Of a stretch of DNA of 64,000 nucleotides, positions 54,566 through 64,000 are shown one piece after another. The notes under the pieces were generated by a model. It was given only the letters and a program-made list of their open reading frames with translations, was not told the origin of the DNA and made no database searches. A program made the position numbers and the translations under genes. The stretch is from Spirodela intermedia (taxonomy: Eukaryota > Streptophyta > Magnoliopsida > Alismatales > Araceae). The DNA lies in assembly GCA_902729315.2 (NCBI GenBank), contig LR746264.1, positions 9,517,878 to 9,581,877 on the forward strand. The letters are read 5' to 3'. Each line of letters opens with the position of its first letter. The stretch's first letter is position 1.

Positions 54566-57500
54566 TCAAATGGCATAAATTGGGTTGATATCGGAGTCCG
54601 AGAGCTCTGTGTAACGGTTCCACGAGTTGGATACGCTCTTCTTCATCGACTTCTCCCTCTTCCTGATCTTGCGGCTGTGCTTGAACTTCACCACAAAATA
54701 GGTCATGGTCCCAAGAACTCCGGCCATTATAACACCGCCGATCACTGTCACGAGGATGGCGGCCCACTCGAAGCGCCGGCCGACCACTATGTAAGAGGAG
54801 GCGATGAATGCCACGGAGGTGCAGATGGATGCCAGCCACATTAACTTGTTGATCACCTCGACGACCCGCCGCTCCGCCTTGGTCTCCCCTCTGACCAGCG
54901 TGATCTGGACAACCACCACTGCCAGCGATGTGAAGAGGGCCAGGGCGTTGAAGACGAAGAATATCTTAAAGGAGCAATAGTTGATCGCCACAGCTATCCC
55001 GTCGTTCCCGTTCCCGCCGGGGACAGTGAAGATTGCCGCAAAGGCCACGGTGGCGAACAGGACGGCGACGACGGTCACGGAGTTGGTGGCGTTGTTGATG
55101 CCCTCCCTGTGGAGCTTCCTCAGCTCCTTGGCGATCCCACTCACGTTCTTGTTCGTCTTCCGGGTCTGCTCGAGCTGGGTGTGGACGTCCTTCTTGATCT
55201 CCGTCACGGCCTTCCTGAGCTCATCCCTCGGCTGGTTCAACTCGTTTGCCCGCAGAGCACCATAGCGGGACAGGCATTCCTTGATCTCTGCGGATTCCTC
55301 CGAAAGGGGCAGCCCCTCTGCAATGTCCAGCGCCGTCTTGTGCTCTCTGGTGAGCGCATTCACGTTTGTATCGGGCAGGAGCAACATCTCGTTCACTATC
55401 TGTAAAGAGTTTTTCAAAAAATATAGATACAGAAAGAAGTCGACAACATTAGGGTAGAGGGATTCCAGACAGAAAGAAACAAATGGAAGAAGATGCAAGG
55501 AAGCAGAAGGATTGCGAAAGGCCAGGAACATCAGTGACGAACAGCACCTCTACTCTCTTCTTCCTCGTGGCAACATGCAAAGCCGTGTTGCCAGACCTGT
55601 CGGGGAGCATCACTATGGCAGGGTCTGCCTCGAGGAGCAACCTGACCACCTCGGCGCTGGTTCCTTTAACGGCCATGTGCAGGGAGGTCTGCCCTTTATT
55701 ATCAGTTTTCCGGGGCAACTTTGGATCCCTTTTGAGTAAAGCACGGACAATCTCTGAATGTCCTCCTCTGACAGCAAAATGCAAAGCATTCTTGCCATTT
55801 GACCTTGCGTGGTCAAGAAGGCCGGCATCTTTTTCCAGCAGCTCCTCTACCACCAGTGTGTGCCCCCTTGTTGCTGCAGTTATAAGGGGAGTCGCGTTTG
55901 AGGGCCCCAGTGTCATGCAAAGCCCCGAGTCGTGGTTCAGGAGCACCTTGACAATATCTGTGGAAAAAGTGGTCATCCGAGAAGGTCAGTTTAATCAAGG
56001 ATATGAAGGAACTGTAAAGGAAATGGGAGCGAAAATTAACATAAACTTGATAGTATTCCATGGAAGCACAACAGAAGGATGATCCATGATTATGAGAAGA
56101 TTTGACTCCAGGCTGACGAAATCAGTGTCCCACATTCCATTTCTAGCAGGAAATCGATTAGATTTCATTTCATGATTATGAGTAGACTTTTTTGGAGGGG
56201 GCACGTATGGATGCACAGATTGTGTTCATTTCTAGCAGGGCTCATGAACAGCTGGTGGGTACCATTCGTTTTCTCAGAAGAAGATTGAGAGAAAGTTGCA
56301 CCACAGATGCAATTCAGGGAGACACAGTAGAGGCGCCACGTTGGTCATTCTTCCCCGCTAACCACATTCGCTAATAAGCTAGAAAACCCTTCAGCTTCTA
56401 ACTGCAGGTGGTGAAGAATGCAGGGAAGCTTTGACAAGGTCTACGATCTGGAGGCACATTTCAGCTTACTCAGTACTTGGGAGATCAATTCTGATCAGAT
56501 TTTGGTCAGCTTATTCAGGAGAAGAGCCATGCCTTTTAGATGTTATCTCCTGAGTAACAACATCTGCCACACCACAGACCAGTCAGCAATGTCTCTGGTT
56601 GATAACATTCTCTGACTATTTTTTATTACATCCCTCAAACCATGTGGATCAATCAACCGAGGTGAACAGTTGGTGATCACACAATCCTGATTGAAGAAAA
56701 CAAAAAAAGAAAGGAAGGGCTGGTTGGGGGGGCAGCTTCACAGTTCACATGTAAAACTGATGGCAAGATCTATCTCATCATTGCCTGATACTGATGGTAA
56801 CATAGTTAACATTATCTCGGAGCAAATAGTAATGACAGAAGAAGAGTTTATACTTCCAAACTAATTGTAGAAGTTAAAAATTGCCAAAATGATTTGTTTC
56901 AACTGCAACGAACTTCAGATAGAACTTCAATGAATTCCAGAAACAATATCCAAGACTGATAGAAAAAAAATAATGCGAAATGTTGCAATGGGTGATAGCT
57001 AGGAACAGATTAAAGCTATGATCTTAGTAATGAAAAGAGAGGAAAGCAAAACAAAAATCTTTCTTTCAAGCCTATACTCCCTAGGAGATCTAGTTGACAA
57101 AAGGAAAAACCTAAGTGGCAACTGTGAAAAATCCACAAAGTGGCTAGTTATCACACCATCACGAGATGCATATTTTAAATCAATAAGACAATCACCTTAA
57201 GAGTCATTGCCATGGATAATCTGTGAAGAAAAATCCACGAAATCGCATAACAGTATCTCATTTTCTTTAAATTATTTCCATCTGCCAATCTCCATATATC
57301 ACATGCAACTTTTTGAAAAAGCTAGGCTTACCTCCCATTCACCTTTCCACCAAATCAAACCATCAAGGATTTTGTCTCTAAATAAACATGTCTCGGTCCC
57401 AGCATAGCACTCACAAAAGAGAAAAAAAAGCAGGGTCACACGGTAATATTTGATTTCTTGACCCATATCCGATCTTCTTCACAAGCTCACCTGATATGCA

Positions 57501-58672
57501 TTATCAATCGCAGGGAAACAGAGGAAATTCACAGCCAGAACATAAATGTGAACGACGAATTTGGACGATATATCACGCATAGATACAAAGTACACCCTTC
57601 CGCAATAGTAATTAATGCTGAAAACCAATCAATGGAAAACTTCTTTCAACAGAGCACAGCAAAAAAGCCACATGGCATGCAAATGCCATCAACAACCGTC
57701 GCTTTTGAATTCGTGATTTTCTATAGGTAAACCCAACCTCAGTTGCACAGAGGTGTTTATTCTGTGAGTTTAAGGTAAATGTTAAAGAGATTGAGTAAAA
57801 AACTAAGAAGGCCCTAATACTAGATCGAATTTAACATAAAGAAAAAGAAATGTATTCATCGCAGAGACTACGATTTTAATCAAGATAATGGCCAGTAATC
57901 AGCCAGGAATAGTACTACATGAAACCAAAATAGCATAAACAACTAGCTTGGTCGCGCAGTTGTGATGATTCATCAAAGAATTTCGTGGGTAAAAGACAAA
58001 TCTCTCTCTCCTGGATCATATAAAACTACAGCTGTAGAAAGGCCAGATAGCATAGGTACCATATAATTAGGAACAATCAAACTTTATGGCAGCGCGATAT
58101 GAAGGAAGAGACATCCGTGATAATGCATGACGTCGACGCCCCCCCCCCCCCGCTTCCATGCATGAGACGCTTCTATAAAGGAGTTCGAGGAAAGTTCGGG
58201 CAGAAGCGAAACTTTTACCTTGGTGCCCTTCTTTGGCAGCCATATGCAGAGCGTCAAACCCGGCCTGATTCTTTCTCGCAAGAATTTCTTTGTCCGCGTA
58301 CTTCAAAAGTTCCTCAACCACGTCGAGATAACCCTTCCCCGCCGCTATCATTAAAGCTGTCTCTCCTTGATCGTTCGCCTCGTTAACTATTGCAGACCTG
58401 ATCTCAGCCAACTCGGCGTCGAATTCTTCCCCGCCGGCGGTCTCCGTCATCTGGGCATCGATATCTCTTAAGATCTGCCGGACCGCCGCGAGATCACCGC
58501 GCTGCGCCGCCAGATGAACCTCCGTGTCATTGTGTCGCCCAGTGACCTGCCTGACGTACTTCTTCTTCCCCGCCTGGTCCATCCTCTTCCCGGAGTTTGA
58601 GAGCACCAACGCTGGCGCAGCCGAAGCTGACGAAGGGGAAGGGAAAGGGGAAGGCGACGGTGGAGATGACAT
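54566..58672 (-). CDS. Ankyrin-repeat PGG membrane protein, ITN1/At2g31820-like
   Basis: ITN1-type proteins are membrane ankyrin proteins linked in Arabidopsis to salt tolerance and ABA-dependent ROS control. Exons are 58672-58219, 55957-55548 and 55399-54566, GT-AG, 565 aa. The Ser/Pro-rich N-terminus leads into the subfamily block MDQAGKKKYVRQVTGRHNDT. Ankyrin repeats follow to about residue 340, then LRANELNQPRDELRKAVTEI, KELRKLHREGINNATNS and VTVVAVLFATVAFAAIFTVP with an intact PGG at 415-417. Four hydrophobic segments are present and the tail ends with DSDINPIYAI. The start at 58672 is the first in-frame ATG. The same frame runs upstream through 58797 without an ATG, and a likely non-coding leader exon lies before an intron at about 58798-58853. 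Intron 1 is 2.26 kb. Family identity is very secure. Confidence 0.92.
55958..58218 (-). other. Intron 1 of the ITN1-like gene (2.26 kb)
   Basis: AT-rich intron between the first and second ankyrin-coding exons. A poly-C tract of about 12 bases lies at 58140-58151, close to the donor side. Open frames near 57018-57730 (+) match nothing known. No transposon remnant was recognised. Confidence 0.6.
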
Positions 58673-59603
58673 ATTTCCGATAGATTTGGGGCTAGGATTC
58701 CCGCTCGGATTGCTGTTGATTACCCCCAACACCAGACCCTTCTCACCCCCTACATCAGCGAGGCACCCATCGGTCACAGCATGAATCAATTCCAACTCGG
58801 TTCACAAAAATATGTTATCATAATCAAAGAAGAAGACGGAGGGAACGGGTACCTTCTCGAAGCCCCATGGCGCTGCTGCTCCAGCTCCACCACCTCCACC
58901 TCCGGCAGCCGACACAGCTGAAACCTTTTTTAAGATCAACCAGCAGCAACACGCACGAGGCGACGATTGCTCCCACACATTAAAAGCGGGCTCTAGGGTT
59001 CTCAAAGAGACGGAAAGGCAGACATAGAGAGGACGCCCTGGTGGAGGGGTCGATGGATGAAGAAGAACGAGAGAGGACCATCCGCGCTCTGCTTTCCTCT
59101 CAATCCTTTACCCCCTTTCCTGCTTTTCCTTCATGGTAGACGAAGACCAGTCAAAGTCGTCGGGTCCACGGTGATAATTGGCCGCAGACACTGTCGGTAT
59201 CCGGCAACGTAAGCAGAGCTAATTCGGATCCTCCTTTGGATCTCTGGATTAAGCTGGCAACTCTTATTATTGGGCCCAATAATCCATACTAATGGGCCAA
59301 CCTATCCCACATCCCACCGGTGGACCATATAGCACGATTTTGGGCCGATTAACGTTTGGGCCTTTGCAACGATTTTCCTACCGGGTTTATTCATCCTGAT
59401 TTGATTGGTTATACAAGTAGAGAGAGAGAGAGAGAGGGGGGTCGGTTTTACGTTACGGGCGGGAGGCTGCTGTTGCAGCTGCTGCTGCTACGAAACGCGC
59501 GAACGGCGGGGGTAACGCCGCCAGGTCGCACGGCCTTCCCTCGCCGGCGAGTTCTTTTAAACGTCCCCCGCTGAAGCCTTCCGCTGCATCGTCATCCGAA
59601 GAA
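58673..59603. promoter_or_regulatory. Divergent promoter of the ITN1-like and pectate lyase-like genes
   Basis: Fewer than 930 bases separate the two start codons on opposite strands. Four TGGGCC elements cluster at about 59271-59362, the first inside an 18-base perfect palindrome (59266-59283). On the minus-strand side a leader exon with GGT/GGC-type repeats (about 58856-59005) seems to splice to 58797. A short GA run at 59421-59436 and CTGCTGCTG repeats lie in the leader of the plus-strand gene. Confidence 0.55.
59266..59283. promoter_or_regulatory. 18-bp palindrome centred on GGGCCC
   Basis: ATTATTGGGCCCAATAAT is its own reverse complement. It presents a site II element (TGGGCC) on both strands in the middle of the divergent promoter, so a TCP-type factor could in principle act in either direction. 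Binding is inferred from the motif only. Confidence 0.6.
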
Positions 59604-60673
59604 ATGGCGCCCTACGCTCAAGTGGACGAGAGCTTGCGAGCCCTCGCCGGGAAGGCCGAGGGCTTCGGCCGGCGCGCCGTCGGCGGCCTCTATGGCCCCG
59701 TGTATCACGTCACCACCCTCGCCGGTATATTACCTCTTCGCCGTCATCGTGGTCACTGCATCTCCTCTCACGCAGACTGAAGAAATCGCCCCCACCTGCT
59801 GACTTCTCGCAGACGACGGGGTCGGATCGCTTCGCGAGGGCTGCAGCAGACCAGACCCGGTGTGGATCGTCTTCGACGTCTCCGGCACCCTCCACCTCTC
59901 CTCGCCACTGAGGGTATCCTCCCACAAGACGATCGACGGCAGAGGGCAGAGAGTGAAGATAACCGGCAACGGCCTGCAGCTGAGCAAGTGCGAGAACGTA
60001 ATCGTCTGCAATCTCGAGTTTGAAGGTGGCAGAGGACGCGACGTGGACGCCGTCAAGATCAAGCCGGGGTCGAGGCACATTTGGATTGACAGATGCAGCC
60101 TACGCGATTACGACGACGGACTGATAGATATAACGAGAGAGAGCACCGATATCACTATTTCCAGGTGAAGATGGGTCACCCATCGATTACTTAATTACAA
60201 ATTAAGCATGGTTATACAAGTAGAGTTATCATGTTAATTATCAGTTGATATATAGTATTAATGACTAATAGCTTTAATAAATCAAACAAGCCAATGTTCT
60301 ATTAATTGGTCTTTCATTTTTACGAAGAATCTCGCATTGCTCTTAAGATTACTGGCTGTTACTTGGTATGTGATCTATTATTTTTTTTCCTGTTTTATAT
60401 AGATGCCGATTTTCCATGCACAACAAAGTGATATTAATCGGGGCGGATAGCAAGAACATTGAGGATCGATGCATCAAAGTAACCATTCATCACTGCTTCT
60501 TCGACGGAACGAGGCAGCGCCATCCCCGAGTACGATTCGGGAAGGTCCATCTGTACAACAATTACACGAGGAACTGGGGGTTGTATGGACTTTGTGCGAG
60601 TTTGGAGTCTCAGGTGGCACCACTAATACGAATGTGCTATGTAAGTTATTTCATATCATGGACCTTGCTTCAT

Positions 60674-60712
<39 letters not shown>

Positions 60713-61095
60713 AACTCCATCAGATATTGTCTCAGTGCAACATCTATGAAGCTGGTGAGAAGAAGGTCGTCGTCAAGTATGTGACGGAGAAGGTAATCAC
60801 AAATGTCTACGGAGCTTTCGGGACGCGGAGGTTTCTAGAGTAATGTTCTTATGATGTGTCGAACCAGGCAGCGGACACAGAGGAGGAGACTTGTGGGTCG
60901 GTGAGGTCTGAGGGGGACATGTTCCTGAGTGGAGCCCAGCCCGGACTCTTACCAGGAGGGAGCGCCGGCTGTGTGTTCTGCGCCACCGAGTTCTACCCTG
61001 AGTGGTCGATGGAGCCGGCTTCGGAGGAGCTTATGAAGGCTCTCGAGGCCTACACTGGATGGCAGGCCATCCCGATGCCAGAGGAGACTACCTAA
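59604..61095 (+). CDS. Pectate lyase-like protein (polysaccharide lyase family 1)
   Basis: PL1 enzymes cleave de-esterified pectin by Ca2+-dependent beta-elimination. Exons are 59604-59724, 59813-60164, 60403-60613, 60724-60792 and 60868-61095, GT-AG, 326 aa. The parallel beta-helix core is visible: PVWIVFDVSGTLHL, then DAVKIKPGSRHIWIDRCSL, DYDDGLIDITRESTDITISR and HNKVILIGADS. These equal the family's D-G-x-x-I, I-W-I-D-H, D-G-L-I-D and H-N-x-V-M-L-G regions. The catalytic-Arg motif RxPR is present as RHPR (197-200) in QRHPRVRFG. The N-terminus MAPYAQVDESLRAL has no signal peptide, unlike secreted plant pectate lyases, and the protein is shorter than the usual 400 aa. It resembles the plant subgroup sometimes labelled probable pectate lyase 4. 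Activity on pectin is therefore uncertain. Confidence 0.85.
60675..60711 (+). repeat. (CT)n microsatellite in an intron
   Basis: About 18 CT units lie in the 110-base intron 3 of the pectate lyase-like gene and end 12 bases before the acceptor. They probably serve as the polypyrimidine tract. Confidence 0.95.
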
Positions 61096-61176
61096 TTGTA
61101 GTCCAATATTGCGTCATATTAAAAAAAAAACTAAGACCCGTTTAACTTCGCATTTTGCTGTGACATAATCATCTCC

Positions 61177-61181
<5 letters not shown>

Positions 61182-61238
<57 letters not shown>

Positions 61239-61260
61239 CACACACACACACACACACACA
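61182..61260 (+). repeat. (CT)n-(CA)n compound microsatellite
   Basis: About 53 bases of CT repeat are followed by 24 bases of CA repeat, roughly 90 bases after the pectate lyase-like stop codon. Confidence 0.95.
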
Positions 61261-64000
61261 TTCATTTCCCTTTACACAAGAAAGAGACTTGGTAGATCGC
61301 TCTTGTGTAAAGGGTAGTGAGTCAGCCTTTCTACACCAAAATCTTAATTGGTAGATCACTCTACTTGACATCATTGTTTAGACCATGTTTTGGACATAGG
61401 AGAACATGGTCGTCAATATTTAATTCCACTTCATGTAGATGTTAGTTTGCATTATTTTTAATGTGCTTAGTTGCTTACATTAATGCTTTGAGTGAATCAA
61501 TATGTTATTGGATAATGTTGATTCCCTTTGTTACCCTATTCCGAGCTCAAACATGAGAATCAATTGAGAACTTCATGACGTCTAAAAGATTCATCCAATC
61601 TTCTTATTTTTTCATTATCTGATGAAAAATTATTCTTCTAATATACTAGTAGTGTGGTCAGACTAGTCAAGATTGGTCTTCTCCCACTTTTTTTCATAAA
61701 GTTAAAAATGTTATTTGATGATCTTCTGATGTGTCACCCTAAGATCTTCTAATGTATTGTGATCTTTAGATGTGCTAGGCTAAGATCTTCTAATTTTTCT
61801 AAATCTTCTAATGTGTTAGCATTTTGTGCATTTGTGAGATACACCTACCACGTAGGATTTATTGTGATGTCATTATTTTATCACATGTCATGTCTTGAGT
61901 GGTTGATTTTGCCAAGTCCCACTATGTGATGTCACATGTCACCTTGATTTGGAATTTTCTCGAGCTGATTTTTTGTATAATTTTCACTTATCAGTTGTTT
62001 TTTCTTATCACGTATCACATGTCCATTCACTAGGAGATGCCATGTGTCATGTTAACTTTGCTTATCATACATCATCCCTATCAATAAGATTTTTCATGTT
62101 TCCAAATGTAATATCATGGTCAGATGTTGGCACATGTCAAATAAAAAAATCTCTCCTATCTAAAAATAAGTTGACACATGTTTTTGCCTATTTTTTTCTC
62201 TCCTCTAGTTTTTCTCTAAAATGACTTATTTTGATCAAATGTGACTTGATATTATAGGCATATGACCTTTGACAATCGTTTTCTTCTTTAAGACCTTAAA
62301 AGTATATCTAAATAAAAATATATAATTTTAATAATTATTAACAATTAATGTATTTTAATATTTTTATGATCATTTGATTATTTTATATTATCATATTTAT
62401 ATGATTAATTTGTTAATATCAAAATCATTGAAACCAACACACTCTTCAAATCCATCATAAATAAATACATGGCTTCTCCAAATTAGTTGAACAAATATTT
62501 TGTATTGAGTATCAAATACTTACCCTTGACAATAACCTTATTAGGCATTCAGTAGTATGTGCATAATTAGAGATACATGCCCTTTTTTCTGAAAAAAGAG
62601 ACACAAATGAGCCATGTTCTCAATAATTCATTCAACAACCTATATATCTCCATTAATTTTTAGATAACTCAATAATTTTCTGATCATTTATAAAAAAAAT
62701 AAGTATAATTAAATAATGATAAATTTAAATAAACTTAATAAGGTTAATTAAAAGCCTTGAAATTGATGACATAGGATATGAAATTATGCTTGAAGTTTGA
62801 TTTATTTAAATTTATAAGTTGAATACTTATCTTGCCTAAATTTGATTATATGAGAGGGACATTTTCTGATGAGAGTTTCTTTAAAAATATTGAATCACAC
62901 TTAATAGCAAGTTTGATTATGTGATAAATGAAAACTTTAATAGATATTGAAAATATGAAGCTTTTTATGGAATATAAATATTTAAAGAGTGTTTGTTTAT
63001 TGTTTTTTCAAACTCATCACGTTATAGGTTTAAGTCAAAGTCCACTTAAAAAGGCCCCATTTTTTTATTAAAATGTGATCTTAATTTCAGGAACAATCAA
63101 GTGGTCAAAATAAAATTGAAATTAATGACAGTATAGTGCATTGAAAATAAGATGAAACTTTTCTAATGATATCCTAGTTTGCAAAATTTCTAAATAGATG
63201 TGAAGGGATGATTTAAATTATATTGAGGATTGCACACATCGCACCATATTAAAAAGTTAATGTTTCAATCTAATATATAAAGTCTACATCCCACATTGTA
63301 ATGCTACGTTCACCTCTTGTCATATATTGCTTGCCTTGAACTTAATATATAATTATTATATTTTTTCCTAAGATTTTAATAATTAAAAAGGGGGGAGAAA
63401 AAATGAGCAAAGATAAGAGGACATGCATCTTGTCACAGAGAGAAAATATGAAAGATTTTAATATTCAATTATAAATTGTGTTGGGTTATGGACTCTTATA
63501 AGAACTTTTCTTATTGGTCTTTAGTTTTTCTAAAACCTAAATCAAGATTGTATGAAGACATAGTATTTTTATGGTGATTTAGTCTCCTGCCTACATTCAC
63601 TTTCTAAAAATAATCTATCTTTTTAGATTCCACTAGTTATGACCATCTGACCACACACCATTAATGATCAAACTCACCTCTCATGAAAATTTGTCCAAAA
63701 AGTTTCCTCTAGATTCATAGTTGTAGGAAGCCAACAACTATTTAAAGGGACAACTCTTATAATTGATCAAGTTATACTTAAATCTCACATTTATCTAACA
63801 ATAAATATAAAATTATTTTGTTATAGGTAATTTTTTGATTGACGATGTAAACTTTGGATATGTTCAAATTTTCAATAAAGAAGATAATATTTGATGGCTT
63901 GAATTCATTGTCCTATTCATGTTGAATTATTAGCCATTGATGGAAGTCACTTGGAGCTTTAGTAAGTTGAAGAAGATCTTTCAATGTTCTAATAGTGCTC
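61261..64000. other. AT-rich intergenic region with short repeated motifs, no gene
   Basis: No coding frame resembles a known family. Between 61710 and 61820 the motif GATCTTCTAATGTGT and close variants occur four or five times. Between about 61875 and 62140, CACATGTCA-like motifs recur. These may be remnants of a repetitive element, but no terminal repeats or enzyme motifs were found. From 62.3 kb to the end the sequence is AT-rich and unremarkable. Confidence 0.5.

Overview
The window is nuclear DNA from a seed plant, almost certainly a flowering plant. The genes are split by many GT-AG introns, the coding exons are GC-richer than the AT-rich introns and flanks, promoters carry TGGGCC (site II) boxes and CT-rich leaders, and the proteins belong to plant families (ECA-type calcium pumps, MAKR, ankyrin-PGG proteins, pectate lyase-like). 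The species cannot be fixed from sequence alone. The very GC-rich late exons of the ankyrin genes and the long introns would suit a non-grass monocot or an early-diverging angiosperm, but that is a guess.

Layout. 1-1800 is AT-rich with no gene seen. 2550-8690 (+) is an ER-type Ca2+-ATPase in eight exons (1058 aa). 9744-31464 (+) is a 678-aa coiled-coil, golgin-like protein spread over 21.7 kb. Its introns carry decayed LINE and Ty1/copia pieces and one GC-AG intron. 33388-34401 (+) is a single-exon membrane-associated kinase regulator (MAKR). 38941 back to about 36287 (-) is a homologue of the ciliary protein CFAP298 that stops early. 49972 back to 39294 (-) is a complete UFM1 E3 ligase, UFL1 (20 exons, 807 aa). 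52713-50663 (-) and 58672-54566 (-) are two neighbouring ankyrin-repeat/PGG membrane proteins with matching exon structure. 59604-61095 (+) is a pectate lyase-like beta-helix protein that shares a short divergent promoter with the second ankyrin gene. 61.1-64 kb is AT-rich with microsatellites and no gene recognised.

How they relate. Several products act on the endomembrane system (ER Ca2+ loading, ER/ribosome UFMylation, vesicle tethering, membrane-bound signalling), but eukaryotic neighbours rarely form operon-like units and I see no proof of joint function. I found no CRISPR, phage, bacterial or clearly new multigene system. The most distinctive signals are gene-structure oddities (the GC-AG intron, the two-tier intron sizes in UFL1, the shortened CFAP298 homologue), promoter architecture, and the transposon fossils.

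Exon borders were set by reading frame, GT/AG (or GC/AG) sites and remembered family conservation. No alignment was run.
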